From Clostridiaceae bacterium (GTDB lineage Bacteria; Bacillota; Clostridia; Lachnospirales; Lachnospiraceae), in the NCBI GenBank assembly GCA_902362725.1, contig CABIXM010000028.1, forward strand, positions 16,245-35,633: a stretch of DNA of 19,389 nt. Direction: 5' to 3'. Positions 1 to 6,692 of this stretch are shown piece by piece; the stretch's first letter is position 1, and every line of letters starts with the position of its first letter. The notes beneath the pieces were generated by a model. The model worked only from the letters and a program-made list of their open reading frames with translations. It did not search any database and was not told the DNA's origin. The position numbers and the translations under genes are program-made.

Positions 1-1104
1 CTCACGGGTCTTGGCATAATTTACGATGTGAGTACGCAGAACAGCGATCTCTGCCATGCGCTTTTCAGCCGCTTTGATCTGCGCCGAAAGTTCATTGTGA
101 TGTGCCGTGGCAGCCGTAGCCTTTTCTTCCAAAACCGCATACTCCAGCAGATTGTTCTCTGACAGGTAATTCATGGTCTGCGCCATTTGTTTCAGATTAA
201 AAACTTTAGCCCATCGAGCATAGCCAGCACCTTTTCCAGCCTGCAATTTTGCCTGAATGTCCACCAGCAGATTGACCTTCGGCGGCTCTGCCTGTGTGAC
301 GGTTTTCTTTCGCGGGGTATGTGCTTTCTTCCCTAAGAGAACTGCCCGCAAATCTTCCAATCCATATCCTTCGCCCAGACTGTCCATGCGGGCGGCTTTC
401 TCCCAACCAGAGAGCTTCAGTCGATACGATTTTCCGCGCTTTGAGACTTCACAATCATACTCTTGCAACAGCTTCAGCAGTTCTTCAAAGTCAGCAGGAC
501 TTTGTGATAATGCGTTGTCAATCGCCACACGAAGCAGCTCTCGGTGAGATGGCTTTGCCTGATCGCCCAGCCATTTGTTATAGCTCTTTCCGTAAAGTTT
601 CGGATTCTCTACAATGGACAGTCCATTCTCAATACAGATGGTGTCACTTAGCCGACGAACCGCCTTGGTACTGCCCCAAAAATTGCGGAACTTCCGGTCA
701 TATTCTAAGCTGACCGATGACCAGATAATGTGATTATGAATGTGCGACTTGTCTATGTGAGTGCAGACCACAAAGGCATGATTTCCTTTAGTAAAACGCC
801 TTGCAAATTCTACGCCCAGACGGTTGGCTTCTTCCGGGGTAATCTCACCGGGGCGGAAGGACTGGCGCACATGATAGGCAATCACATCATCTGTACCACG
901 CACTCGTCCGGTAGCGGCAATGTATTGCCTCTTTGCCAGAAGAAACTCTGCATCCGCAGTCCGGCTGTCACACGCATAGCCGGTAATGAGCCTGCCGTTA
1001 TCTGTTTTCTTTGGATTGGCCACATAGTCGATGATGTCACTGATCGCCCGACTCTCTGTGCGGCCTTTGCCGACATGAAGCGGCATGATTCTTGTAGTTG
1101 CCAT
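1..1104 (-). CDS. MOBP-type relaxase of the outer ICE, N-terminal 368 aa (runs off the left edge)
   Basis: The frame is open from ATG at 1104 to the window edge, so the C-terminus is missing. The protein begins MATTRIMPLHVGKGRTESRA. It carries the relaxase metal-binding histidine cluster HIDKSHIHNH at about residues 116-125 (His116, His121, His123, His125); a tyrosine in IIDYVANP (Tyr27) is the likely nicking residue. This matches the relaxase/mobilisation nuclease family (PF03432) of clostridial ICEs, which nicks oriT and pilots the single strand during transfer. The start is supported by GAGGAGGG about 10 nt upstream. In this ICE type it normally works with the MobC encoded at 3464..3802. 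Here a terminator, two small genes and a divergent AlbA-type gene lie between them. Seen: motif and open frame. Inferred: substrate oriT, not identified. Confidence 0.93.
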   Translation of the reverse strand, partial: MATTRIMPLHVGKGRTESRAISDIIDYVANPKKTDNGRLITGYACDSRTADAEFLLAKRQYIAATGRVRGTDDVIAYHVRQSFRPGEITPEEANRLGVEFARRFTKGNHAFVVCTHIDKSHIHNHIIWSSVSLEYDRKFRNFWGSTKAVRRLSDTICIENGLSIVENPKLYGKSYNKWLGDQAKPSHRELLRVAIDNALSQSPADFEELLKLLQEYDCEVSKRGKSYRLKLSGWEKAARMDSLGEGYGLEDLRAVLLGKKAHTPRKKTVTQAEPPKVNLLVDIQAKLQAGKGAGYARWAKVFNLKQMAQTMNYLSENNLLEYAVLEEKATAATAHHNELSAQIKAAEKRMAEIAVLRTHIVNYAKTRE

Positions 1105-1163
1105 AATAGAAGGCCCTCCTCTCATAAATATTTTTGTTTTCGCTGAACTCTTTGCTTCTATCG

Positions 1164-1192
1164 TTGCAATAACTTTCTCCGCTGGGTATAAT
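1164..1192 (+). promoter_or_regulatory. Sigma-A promoter of the AlbA-type gene
   Basis: TTGCAA (1164-1169) and TATAAT (1187-1192) are separated by exactly 17 bp. The -10 is a perfect consensus, and the gene start follows 38 bp downstream with a strong AAAGGAGGG site. The promoter lies in the 126-bp gap between the divergent relaxase gene and this gene. Confidence 0.8.
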
Positions 1193-1230
1193 AAAAAAGA
1201 ATATTCTACAACCTCAAAGGAGGGATTTCT

Positions 1231-2640
1231 ATGATAGAACAGCTCATTGCTGAAGCAACCGAATGTGATTTCAAAGTTGCTCTCGAAACAAAAAAGCCAA
1301 AAAGCTGGTTAAAAAGTGTCAGTGCCTTTTCCAATGGAATCGGCGGCACTCTGTTTTTCGGAGTCTCCGATGACCGGGAGCCTATCGGCTTGTCCGATGT
1401 TCAAAAGGATGCTGAAGCGATCAGCCGCTTAATCAAAGAACGTATCACACCATTACCTCAGTTTATCTTAAAACCATTACAGGAAGATGGTAAAAATCTA
1501 TTAGCTCTGGAGGTTTCTCCCGGCCGTAGCACCCCATATTATTACAAGGCAGACGGCGTGATGGAGGCATATATCCGTGTTGGAAATGAAAGCGTAATTG
1601 CCCCGGATTACATTGTGAATGAACTGATCTTAAAGGGAACCAATCAGTCCTTTGATACCCTAACAACAGATGCGGTAAAAAAGGATTACAGCTTTACACT
1701 TCTGGAAGCAACCTATCTGGAACGGACTGGTCTCCGCTTTGAGCCATCCGATTATGTCTCCTTCGGTTTGGCTGACAAAAATGGGTTCTTGACCAATGCC
1801 GGAAAGCTCATGACCGATCAGCACACAGTCTATAACTCCCGTATGTTCTGTACCCGGTGGAATGGCTTGGAAAAAGGCTCTATCTTTGATGATGCGCTGG
1901 ACGATAAGGAATACGAAGGGAATCTGATTTATCTACTGAAAAGCGGCAGTGAATTTATTCGCAATAATTCCAAAGTCCGTTTTGTCAAAGAGGCACAGTA
2001 TCGTGTAGACAAGCCGGATTATGCTGAACGAGCTGTGACAGAGGCTCTTGTCAATGCGCTTATCCATCGTGATTATATTGTGCTTGGCAGCGAAATCCAT
2101 ATTGATATGTTTGATGATCGGGTGGAAATCACATCTCCGGGCGGTATGTTTGGCGGCGGCTCAATTCAGGAATACGATATTTACAGTATCCGTTCCATGC
2201 GACGAAACCCTGTGATTGCTGACCTGTTCCACCGCATGAAGTACATGGAACGCCGTGGAAGTGGCCTGCGCAAAATCGTCAGTGAAACCGAAAAGCTGCC
2301 TGGATACACAGCGGCATATAAGCCTGAATTTTCCTCAACAGCGACAGATTTCAGAGTTATTTTGAAAAATGTGAATTACCATCATGGCCCTTCTATCATA
2401 GAAACGACCCATGATAAGACCTATGACGCAACCCATGATGCAACCCATGATAAAATCCTTGCATTTTGCATAGAACCACATTCAAAATTAGAAATCGCAG
2501 AACACTGTGGATACAAAAACACAAAAAACTTTACACAAAAATATCTGCGTCCGCTATTGAACAATGGAACACTCAAAATGACACTTCCCGATAAACCGAA
2601 AAGTAAACATCAAAAATATATTACAGTTCGTTCCGAATAA
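1231..2640 (+). CDS. AlbA_2/Schlafen-type ATP-binding protein with GHKL ATPase domain (cargo gene)
   Basis: The protein has 469 aa. The N-terminal domain (about 1-125) has the AlbA_2 pattern: CDFKVALETK, then AFSNGIGGTLFFGV. A GHKL/HATPase_c_4 domain follows, with an N-box EALVNALIHRDY near residue 270, a G-box DDRVEITSPGG near 295-305 and RRGSGLRKI near 350. A THD-rich tandem linker (393-408) leads to a probable C-terminal winged helix. Proteins of this family are annotated as ATP-binding, RNA- or DNA-binding putative regulators. The precise function is unknown, and some relatives lie in defence islands. The start is set by AAAGGAGGG 7 nt upstream. It is the only plus-strand gene in the window, with its own promoter and terminator, so it looks like independently acquired cargo rather than transfer machinery. 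Confidence 0.88.
   Translation: MIEQLIAEATECDFKVALETKKPKSWLKSVSAFSNGIGGTLFFGVSDDREPIGLSDVQKDAEAISRLIKERITPLPQFILKPLQEDGKNLLALEVSPGRSTPYYYKADGVMEAYIRVGNESVIAPDYIVNELILKGTNQSFDTLTTDAVKKDYSFTLLEATYLERTGLRFEPSDYVSFGLADKNGFLTNAGKLMTDQHTVYNSRMFCTRWNGLEKGSIFDDALDDKEYEGNLIYLLKSGSEFIRNNSKVRFVKEAQYRVDKPDYAERAVTEALVNALIHRDYIVLGSEIHIDMFDDRVEITSPGGMFGGGSIQEYDIYSIRSMRRNPVIADLFHRMKYMERRGSGLRKIVSETEKLPGYTAAYKPEFSSTATDFRVILKNVNYHHGPSIIETTHDKTYDATHDATHDKILAFCIEPHSKLEIAEHCGYKNTKNFTQKYLRPLLNNGTLKMTLPDKPKSKHQKYITVRSE
2407..2454 (+). repeat. Four in-frame 12-bp tandem repeats inside the AlbA-type gene
   Basis: Four successive 12-nt units of the form ACCcATGAtgcA encode T-H-D-K, T-Y-D-A, T-H-D-A and T-H-D-K, a linker between the GHKL domain and the C-terminal helical domain. 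Copy number changes would keep the frame and alter only linker length. Confidence 0.9.
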
Positions 2641-2645
2641 ACAGA

Positions 2646-2689
2646 GAAGCAGGGCATTGGGTCTCATCTCCCATTGTCCTGCTTCTTTT
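2646..2689 (+). terminator. Rho-independent terminator of the AlbA-type gene
   Basis: GAAGCAGG (2646-2653) pairs with CCTGCTTC (2678-2685). The inner arms TTGGG and CCCAT extend the stem partly, and TTTT follows. It begins five bases after the stop codon of the plus-strand gene. Confidence 0.82.
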
Positions 2690-2713
2690 CATTCCAAATT
2701 ATATTCACATCAT

Positions 2714-3013
2714 TTACCCATACACCCAATCCTGGATTGCAAATTTCAAACTCTGCACCTTGCCCAGCAGACAGATTGCAGCCAGCGGTAGCCCCATCGG
2801 GCTAATCAAAAATGCCATAACCAGCAAAATCACACCATTCTGCGGGGAATAGGTAATCAGCACAGCCACGCCAAGCAGAGCAATTACCGTGCTTAGTAGA
2901 CCAAGCACCAGACCGGATATGTAGATCAGCCCCGTGCAGAGCCAGACAAAAAGCGTCAACGCCAAAATGACCGGTGCAGTTACGATCATCAGCAGACATT
3001 TCAAAATCTTCAT
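2714..3013 (-). CDS. CD1845-like integral membrane protein of the ICE
   Basis: The protein has 99 aa from ATG at 3013, preceded by AAGGAGG. It begins MKILKCLLMIVTAPVILAL and is almost entirely hydrophobic, with about three membrane segments (roughly 5-30, 32-58 and 62-85). The pattern resembles the CD1845 family of small membrane proteins found next to relaxase genes in clostridial conjugative transposons; the role is unknown. Its start overlaps the stop of the upstream gene (ATGA), indicating translational coupling. A longer in-frame start at 3052 is less likely because the Shine-Dalgarno points at 3013. Confidence 0.82.
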   Translation of the reverse strand: MKILKCLLMIVTAPVILALTLFVWLCTGLIYISGLVLGLLSTVIALLGVAVLITYSPQNGVILLVMAFLISPMGLPLAAICLLGKVQSLKFAIQDWVYG

Positions 3014-3312
3014 TCCTGTTCCTCCTTCCAACGCTCCAGATGCCGTTTGCACAGGGCATCCGCTTCTCTCTCATCATCTTCCGTCACTTCCCGTTTTCCT
3101 TTGGTCAGTTCAATCTCCAGATAAGTCCGGTAATCATCGGCTAAGAGGTCGAACAGTTCCTTGGGAGTATGGCACACCTCGCCAGAGCAATAGTGAAAGT
3201 CCTGGTCAAATTCAACTCTTACACATCCGTGGCGGCTTATATAAACTTCTATGGTCTCGTCTGCGGTCAGGTAATCCGCAAAAATCTCCAGCACCTTTTC
3301 AAAGGTCAGCAT
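3010..3312 (-). CDS. Conserved ICE-type protein of unknown function, 100 aa
   Basis: The protein is soluble, acidic and charged, beginning MLTFEKVLEIFADYL and ending in a basic/acidic helix (KRHLERWKEEQE). It has no recognised catalytic motif and I assign no function. The start at 3312 is supported by AAAGGAG 9 nt upstream. It is coupled through an ATGA overlap to the downstream membrane gene and lies after the terminator behind mobC, so the pair probably forms a separate small unit. Confidence 0.75.
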   Translation of the reverse strand: MLTFEKVLEIFADYLTADETIEVYISRHGCVRVEFDQDFHYCSGEVCHTPKELFDLLADDYRTYLEIELTKGKREVTEDDEREADALCKRHLERWKEEQE

Positions 3313-3390
3313 CTGTTTTCACTCCTTTGCTACGCTTCTTATTCTACTCATATTATCCGGTACGGACAGGCAAAAGACAAGGATACAGAC

Positions 3391-3442
3391 AAAAAGAAAA
3401 AGCGGAGGAAGGTGCGGCGAAGAAACGCCGTTCCTCCCTCCG
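3391..3442 (-). terminator. Rho-independent terminator downstream of mobC
   Basis: A GC-rich stem runs from 3403 to 3442: CGGAGG pairs with CCTCCG at the base and GCGGCG-type arms with CGCCG near the loop (3420-3425), with two mismatches between. On the minus strand it is followed by CTTTTTCTTTTTG (3402 downwards). It starts about 20 bp past the mobC stop. An oriT stem here cannot be excluded because relaxosome genes flank it. Confidence 0.75.
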
Positions 3443-3463
3443 CAAATGGAGTATCTATCCCTG

Positions 3464-3802
3464 TTATGAAAGTTTGGAGAGTTGGGTAAGGATTTCCTTC
3501 ACACCCTCCCACAGTTGTTCCTGCCGCTGGGATATATCCTCCAAGTCAGCATTATAAACCCGCCCGGTCTCATGCACTTTGCGGGTCAGCTGATTCAAGT
3601 TGTTGCTGCTTCGGCGCATCAGGGAGACCAACTCCTTCAGCTCCGGCAGTTCCAGCTTGATCACATAACCATCCAGCGCCATTTTCCGCAGATAAGCGCT
3701 CAAATTCTCTGTCCCGTATTGCTGCATCTTTTGATGGATCAATTCCAGTTCTTCTGCGGACACCCAAAACAAAACCGGCACATCCCGCTTGCGCTTTGCC
3801 AT
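3464..3802 (-). CDS. mobC: MobC relaxosome accessory protein
   Basis: The protein has 112 aa, typical for the MobC family (PF05713). It begins MAKRKRDVPVLFWVSAEELE, a ribbon-helix-helix-like N-terminus, and contains the family region with YLRKMALDGYVI and ELKELVSLMRRSSNNLNQL (about residues 38-75), then a helical tail. MobC proteins bind near oriT and help the relaxase open and nick DNA. The start lies two bases after the stop of the DUF3849 gene, so the two are co-translated. It would also have followed the intact helicase gene in one operon. Confidence 0.9.
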   Translation of the reverse strand: MAKRKRDVPVLFWVSAEELELIHQKMQQYGTENLSAYLRKMALDGYVIKLELPELKELVSLMRRSSNNLNQLTRKVHETGRVYNADLEDISQRQEQLWEGVKEILTQLSKLS

Positions 3803-3804
3803 GG

Positions 3805-4623
3805 TTATCGCTCCGGCTCCCGTTTTTTCGGGGAGGCAGACTTATGGGCGGGCAGCTCCTGTTTGAGCTTATCCCGTACTGAGGGACGGGACGGTTCCAG
3901 TTTTTCTCTCTGGGTACGGCTGCGCTGCTGTTCTTCACGCACCAGATCAATAAAACCATCCAGCACAGCAGGGTGGCTGTTTAAGGCATAACCACAACGG
4001 ACGGTTTCAGGATTATCATTAGGAATGGTCTTAGCCCATTCTTTGTTGCGTCGGGAGTAGCGCCCATCCCAGTCCTGAAGCTGGACCGTGTTAGACAGAA
4101 CCATAGACACACGCTCCATGCCATAGGTCTCGATCACACCCTTTGCCGCATCGTGGCTAAGATACATTCCGTCGAAGTGCTCCCGCACCGCCGCTTCAAT
4201 GGACTCCTTGCATTGGCGATTTACATTGTTGGAAGCTCGGTACTGCTCCAGCTCCCCATGTTCTCTCGCATAGACAGCTGAATGGGGATAGACCGGTGTT
4301 GTTCGCAGTTCCTCTTTAGCCCTGCACACATCGTCGGCACGGTTCTCAATGCTGTCCCGGATCACATCCATGTAACTGGTCTCCAGCTTTTCAAAATAGC
4401 GGTACACATCCGCCAACGGCGAAGAAGATTCCAAAAGTGCCTGGGCCTGGGCGTCGGTAAGCTCCAGTTCCTCCATCGCCATCACAATATCCTCACGGAC
4501 AGTATATTCATAGGTGTGGTGCAGGATTTCTTCCGGGGGCTGGCTTTTCAACCAGTCCCTGTATTTTTCCTGCTCAGTGGCCATCTTTTCATAAAGGGCC
4601 GTATTCAGATCGTTGGTATTCAT
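3805..4623 (-). CDS. DUF3848/DUF3849 ICE protein
   Basis: The protein has 272 aa. The N-terminal half (about 1-105, with NTALYEKMATEQEKYRDWL and a helical EELELTDAQAQALL stretch) resembles DUF3848. The second half (about 110-235, with VYPHSAVYAREHGELEQYRAS and LNSHPAVLDGFIDLVREEQ) resembles DUF3849. Both are recurrent, functionally uncharacterised parts of Tn1549/CTn-type elements located between the SNF2 helicase and mobC. An ATG six codons upstream (4641) is possible, but AGGAGG sits about 9 nt before 4623. That Shine-Dalgarno is embedded in the last codons of the helicase, whose stop ends one base before this start. Confidence 0.85.
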   Translation of the reverse strand: MNTNDLNTALYEKMATEQEKYRDWLKSQPPEEILHHTYEYTVREDIVMAMEELELTDAQAQALLESSSPLADVYRYFEKLETSYMDVIRDSIENRADDVCRAKEELRTTPVYPHSAVYAREHGELEQYRASNNVNRQCKESIEAAVREHFDGMYLSHDAAKGVIETYGMERVSMVLSNTVQLQDWDGRYSRRNKEWAKTIPNDNPETVRCGYALNSHPAVLDGFIDLVREEQQRSRTQREKLEPSRPSVRDKLKQELPAHKSASPKKREPER

Positions 4624-4624
4624 G

Positions 4625-6307
4625 TTATCGCACCTCCTCATGCTGTTTTGGTTTCTTGTCTGTACTGCGGGGCGTCACCGGGCGTTTTAGGTTATCCAGC
4701 ACCGAAGTCCGTGTGCTTTTGGCAACAACAGCCTCGGCGTGTGCCTGTCCCTTTCCGTCGATGTTGAGCAAAGTATCCAGCTCCACCAGACGGGCATTTT
4801 TGCTTCGCAGTTCTTCTTCGTAGAGGAATGGCTTTCCGACTTCCTCCTTTGCGGCATCCTGCTGCTGATAGAGGTTATCCAGCTGGGCCTTTGCCGCCTC
4901 CAGACGCTGGGGCATCTGAGCGAGGGCATTGTCGATACGGGTAAGGTTTCCGCGAGGGTCTGTACCAAGGGTTGCCCTGTGGGTCATCTGGCCTTTCAGC
5001 AGGAGCGTATATTCCTGTTTCCATGCGGAAAATTCCACGGACATGGCATAGCCCCGGTAGCTGCCAATCTGCACCGGATCGGAGGTTTTGACCTCCTTGC
5101 AGGCATCCAGAAGTGCTGCACCGGCATTCTCCTTATCGGTCAGCAGGTCTCCACGAATCTCCATACCGACAAAGCTGTCCTCCGGGTGCGGGTGCGCTGC
5201 CAAAACCTCCAGATCGGATTCAAAGCCCTTGATAAAACCTTTGTGCTTTTCAATCTCCTCCGGGAAGTATTTGAGCAGCTGATCCTCCAGACGATACTGC
5301 TTGCTCTGGTGATCGGCTTTCATCAGCTTCAGGCGGGATACCTCCACATCCAAATCCATACGCTCCTTGATGCGGGGATCTCCGGCGCACAGGGCTTTGA
5401 TCTCGGCAAAGGAAAGCGCCGTTTCATCCACATCATCGCAGGAGCGCACCGGCGATTTAGAAGTCATGATCTGACTGATGAATTTTTGCTTGTTCTCCAC
5501 CGTCTGCCAGAGGTATGCGTCAAAGGTTCCTTCTGTCACATAGCGGTACACATGGACAAGAGGATTCTGGTTGCCCTGGCGCTCGATACGGCCCTTGCGC
5601 TGGGCAAGGTCTCCCGGTCTCCACGGACAGTCCAGGTCATGAAGTGCCACCAGACGGTCCTGCACATTGGTGCCTGCGCCCATCTTGGCGGTGCTGCCCA
5701 AAAGGACACGCACCTGACCGGTACGGACTTTAGAGAACAACTCCTTTTTCCGCACTTCGGTATTGGCTTCATGGATAAAAGCGATCTGGTCGGCAGGCAT
5801 TCCCTGAGCAATGAGTTTCTGACGAATATCGTCATATACCGTAAAGACCGGTTCCTGCTCCGGCAGAGGCACAGCGCCTTCCAATGCGTGAAGCAGTGGA
5901 TTATCCAGCGTTTTCGCCGCCTTGCTTGCAGGAGCTTTTGCCTGCGGTGTAGAAATGTCGCAGAACACCAGCTGGGTCAGCTTGTCAGCTTTGCCATCCC
6001 GCCAGATCTGCATGATGTTGTCCACGCATTGATTGACCTTTGTGCCAGGTTCATCCGGCAGCATCTGGTTGACGATTCTCTGATCCAGGCCCAGCTTACG
6101 GCCATCCGAGGTAATCTTGAGCATATTGTCCTGGGACGGGTCAACGGTTCCGCTGTGTACCAGCGATGCACGCTCCGAAAGGGTCTTGACCATTTCCTGC
6201 TGATGTTCGGTAGGCTGCGCCACGATGTTGTGGTATTCCACCTCCGGGGTGGGCAGATTCAGCTGGTCGGCAGTCTTAATGTCGGCCACTTCTTTGAACA
6301 GGTTCAT
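4625..6307 (-). CDS. C-terminal half of the split SNF2-type helicase (RecA-like domain 2)
   Basis: The frame continues the helicase at 13853..19389 after the inner element and is open in-frame to the junction (6364) and slightly beyond. The first ATG is at 6307, where I see only a weak GGAG. Taken from that ATG it has 560 aa. It carries helicase domain 2: GAGTNVQDRL (motif V, about 210-219) and QRKGRIERQG (motif VI, 236-245), then a helical C-terminal region ending KPKQHEEVR. It lacks Walker A and DEAH, which are on the other fragment, so neither half should be an active helicase. If expressed, it would have to come from read-through of inner-element transcripts. Its stop nearly touches the start of the DUF3849 gene. 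Confidence 0.88.
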   Translation of the reverse strand: MNLFKEVADIKTADQLNLPTPEVEYHNIVAQPTEHQQEMVKTLSERASLVHSGTVDPSQDNMLKITSDGRKLGLDQRIVNQMLPDEPGTKVNQCVDNIMQIWRDGKADKLTQLVFCDISTPQAKAPASKAAKTLDNPLLHALEGAVPLPEQEPVFTVYDDIRQKLIAQGMPADQIAFIHEANTEVRKKELFSKVRTGQVRVLLGSTAKMGAGTNVQDRLVALHDLDCPWRPGDLAQRKGRIERQGNQNPLVHVYRYVTEGTFDAYLWQTVENKQKFISQIMTSKSPVRSCDDVDETALSFAEIKALCAGDPRIKERMDLDVEVSRLKLMKADHQSKQYRLEDQLLKYFPEEIEKHKGFIKGFESDLEVLAAHPHPEDSFVGMEIRGDLLTDKENAGAALLDACKEVKTSDPVQIGSYRGYAMSVEFSAWKQEYTLLLKGQMTHRATLGTDPRGNLTRIDNALAQMPQRLEAAKAQLDNLYQQQDAAKEEVGKPFLYEEELRSKNARLVELDTLLNIDGKGQAHAEAVVAKSTRTSVLDNLKRPVTPRSTDKKPKQHEEVR

Positions 6308-6378
6308 CAGCTCCGGCAGATTAAAGAACTTGCTGAATCTCGTTCTTGCCCGGTAGCCGGTGCCTTCGGGAACGAGTT

Positions 6379-6384
6379 TGTCAA
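6379..6384 (-). promoter_or_regulatory. Orphan -35 box at the left end of the inner element (circular-form promoter half)
   Basis: A perfect TTGACA lies 11 bases inside the left boundary and overlaps the stop codon of tnpW. In the integrated state there is no -10 at proper distance in the helicase sequence that follows. In the excised circle it would sit 17 bp before the TATACT at the other end and drive tnpX. Confidence 0.78.
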
Positions 6385-6569
6385 GATGATTTTTGCAAAT
6401 TTTCTAAATTCAAATAGTTATCTGCTGAAAAATCTCCCAACATCTCGTGTCTGCATATTTCTTGAAATACCGTATTCAAAGGCTTCTTTGCTCTTTCCGA
6501 TTGCTTCACATTGACAATAAAAGTTGTTTTGCCTATTCGTGTTGTATAAGATAAAGTGTTTTCTTTCAT
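6381..6569 (-). CDS. tnpW: TnpW-family transposon protein
   Basis: The protein has 62 aa from ATG at 6569, with AAAGGAG upstream. It contains YTTRIGKTTFIVNVKQSE (residues about 7-24), which fits the T-R-R-I-G-x-T-x-(F/Y)-x-V pattern of the transposon-encoded TnpW family of Tn4451-type elements. Function is unknown. It is the last gene before the left boundary, and its TGA stop overlaps the outward TTGACA box. The two ATGs further upstream (6623, 6645) lack a good ribosome site and would start within the 6601-6628 hairpin region. Confidence 0.75.
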   Translation of the reverse strand: MKENTLSYTTRIGKTTFIVNVKQSERAKKPLNTVFQEICRHEMLGDFSADNYLNLENLQKSS

Positions 6570-6600
6570 ATAATCCGTTTCTCCTTTTCCAAAATTGACT

Positions 6601-6628
6601 GTGGGGCATTCCCTTTGGAACACCCCAC
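6601..6628. repeat. GC-rich hairpin between mobV and tnpW
   Basis: GTGGGG (6601-6606) pairs with CCCCAC (6623-6628), and TTCC with GGAA inside, around a CTTT loop. There is no T-run directly after it on either strand, so I call it a secondary structure of unknown role, possibly processing or translational control of tnpW, rather than a terminator. Confidence 0.55.
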
Positions 6629-6654
6629 AAATACATCTGTTTCATCAGAACATA

Positions 6655-6692
6655 TCAAGAAGTCATTAAGTCGTGAGTATAATGGAAATGGT
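6655..6692 (+). repeat. Left copy of a 38-bp inverted repeat
   Basis: This stretch contains ATTAAGTCGTGAGT and AATGGAA. It matches the reverse complement of 11155-11192 at 35 of 38 positions, the differences being three transitions. It abuts the stop codon of the MobV gene (one base of overlap). Confidence 0.9.

Noticed and set aside
730..1146. Plus-strand open frame opposite the relaxase
   Set aside because: It lies over the relaxase N-terminus, which contains the histidine motif; its translation resembles no family.
4739..6514. Long plus-strand open frame of 591 codons
   Set aside because: It is antisense to the helicase C-terminal fragment, which has clear helicase motifs; the predicted protein is low-complexity L/V/H/Q-rich and has no domain.
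6623..6645. Longer N-terminus for TnpW from ATG at 6623 or 6645
   Set aside because: These starts lack a ribosome site and would translate through the GC-rich hairpin; the ATG at 6569 has AAAGGAG and begins the conserved region.
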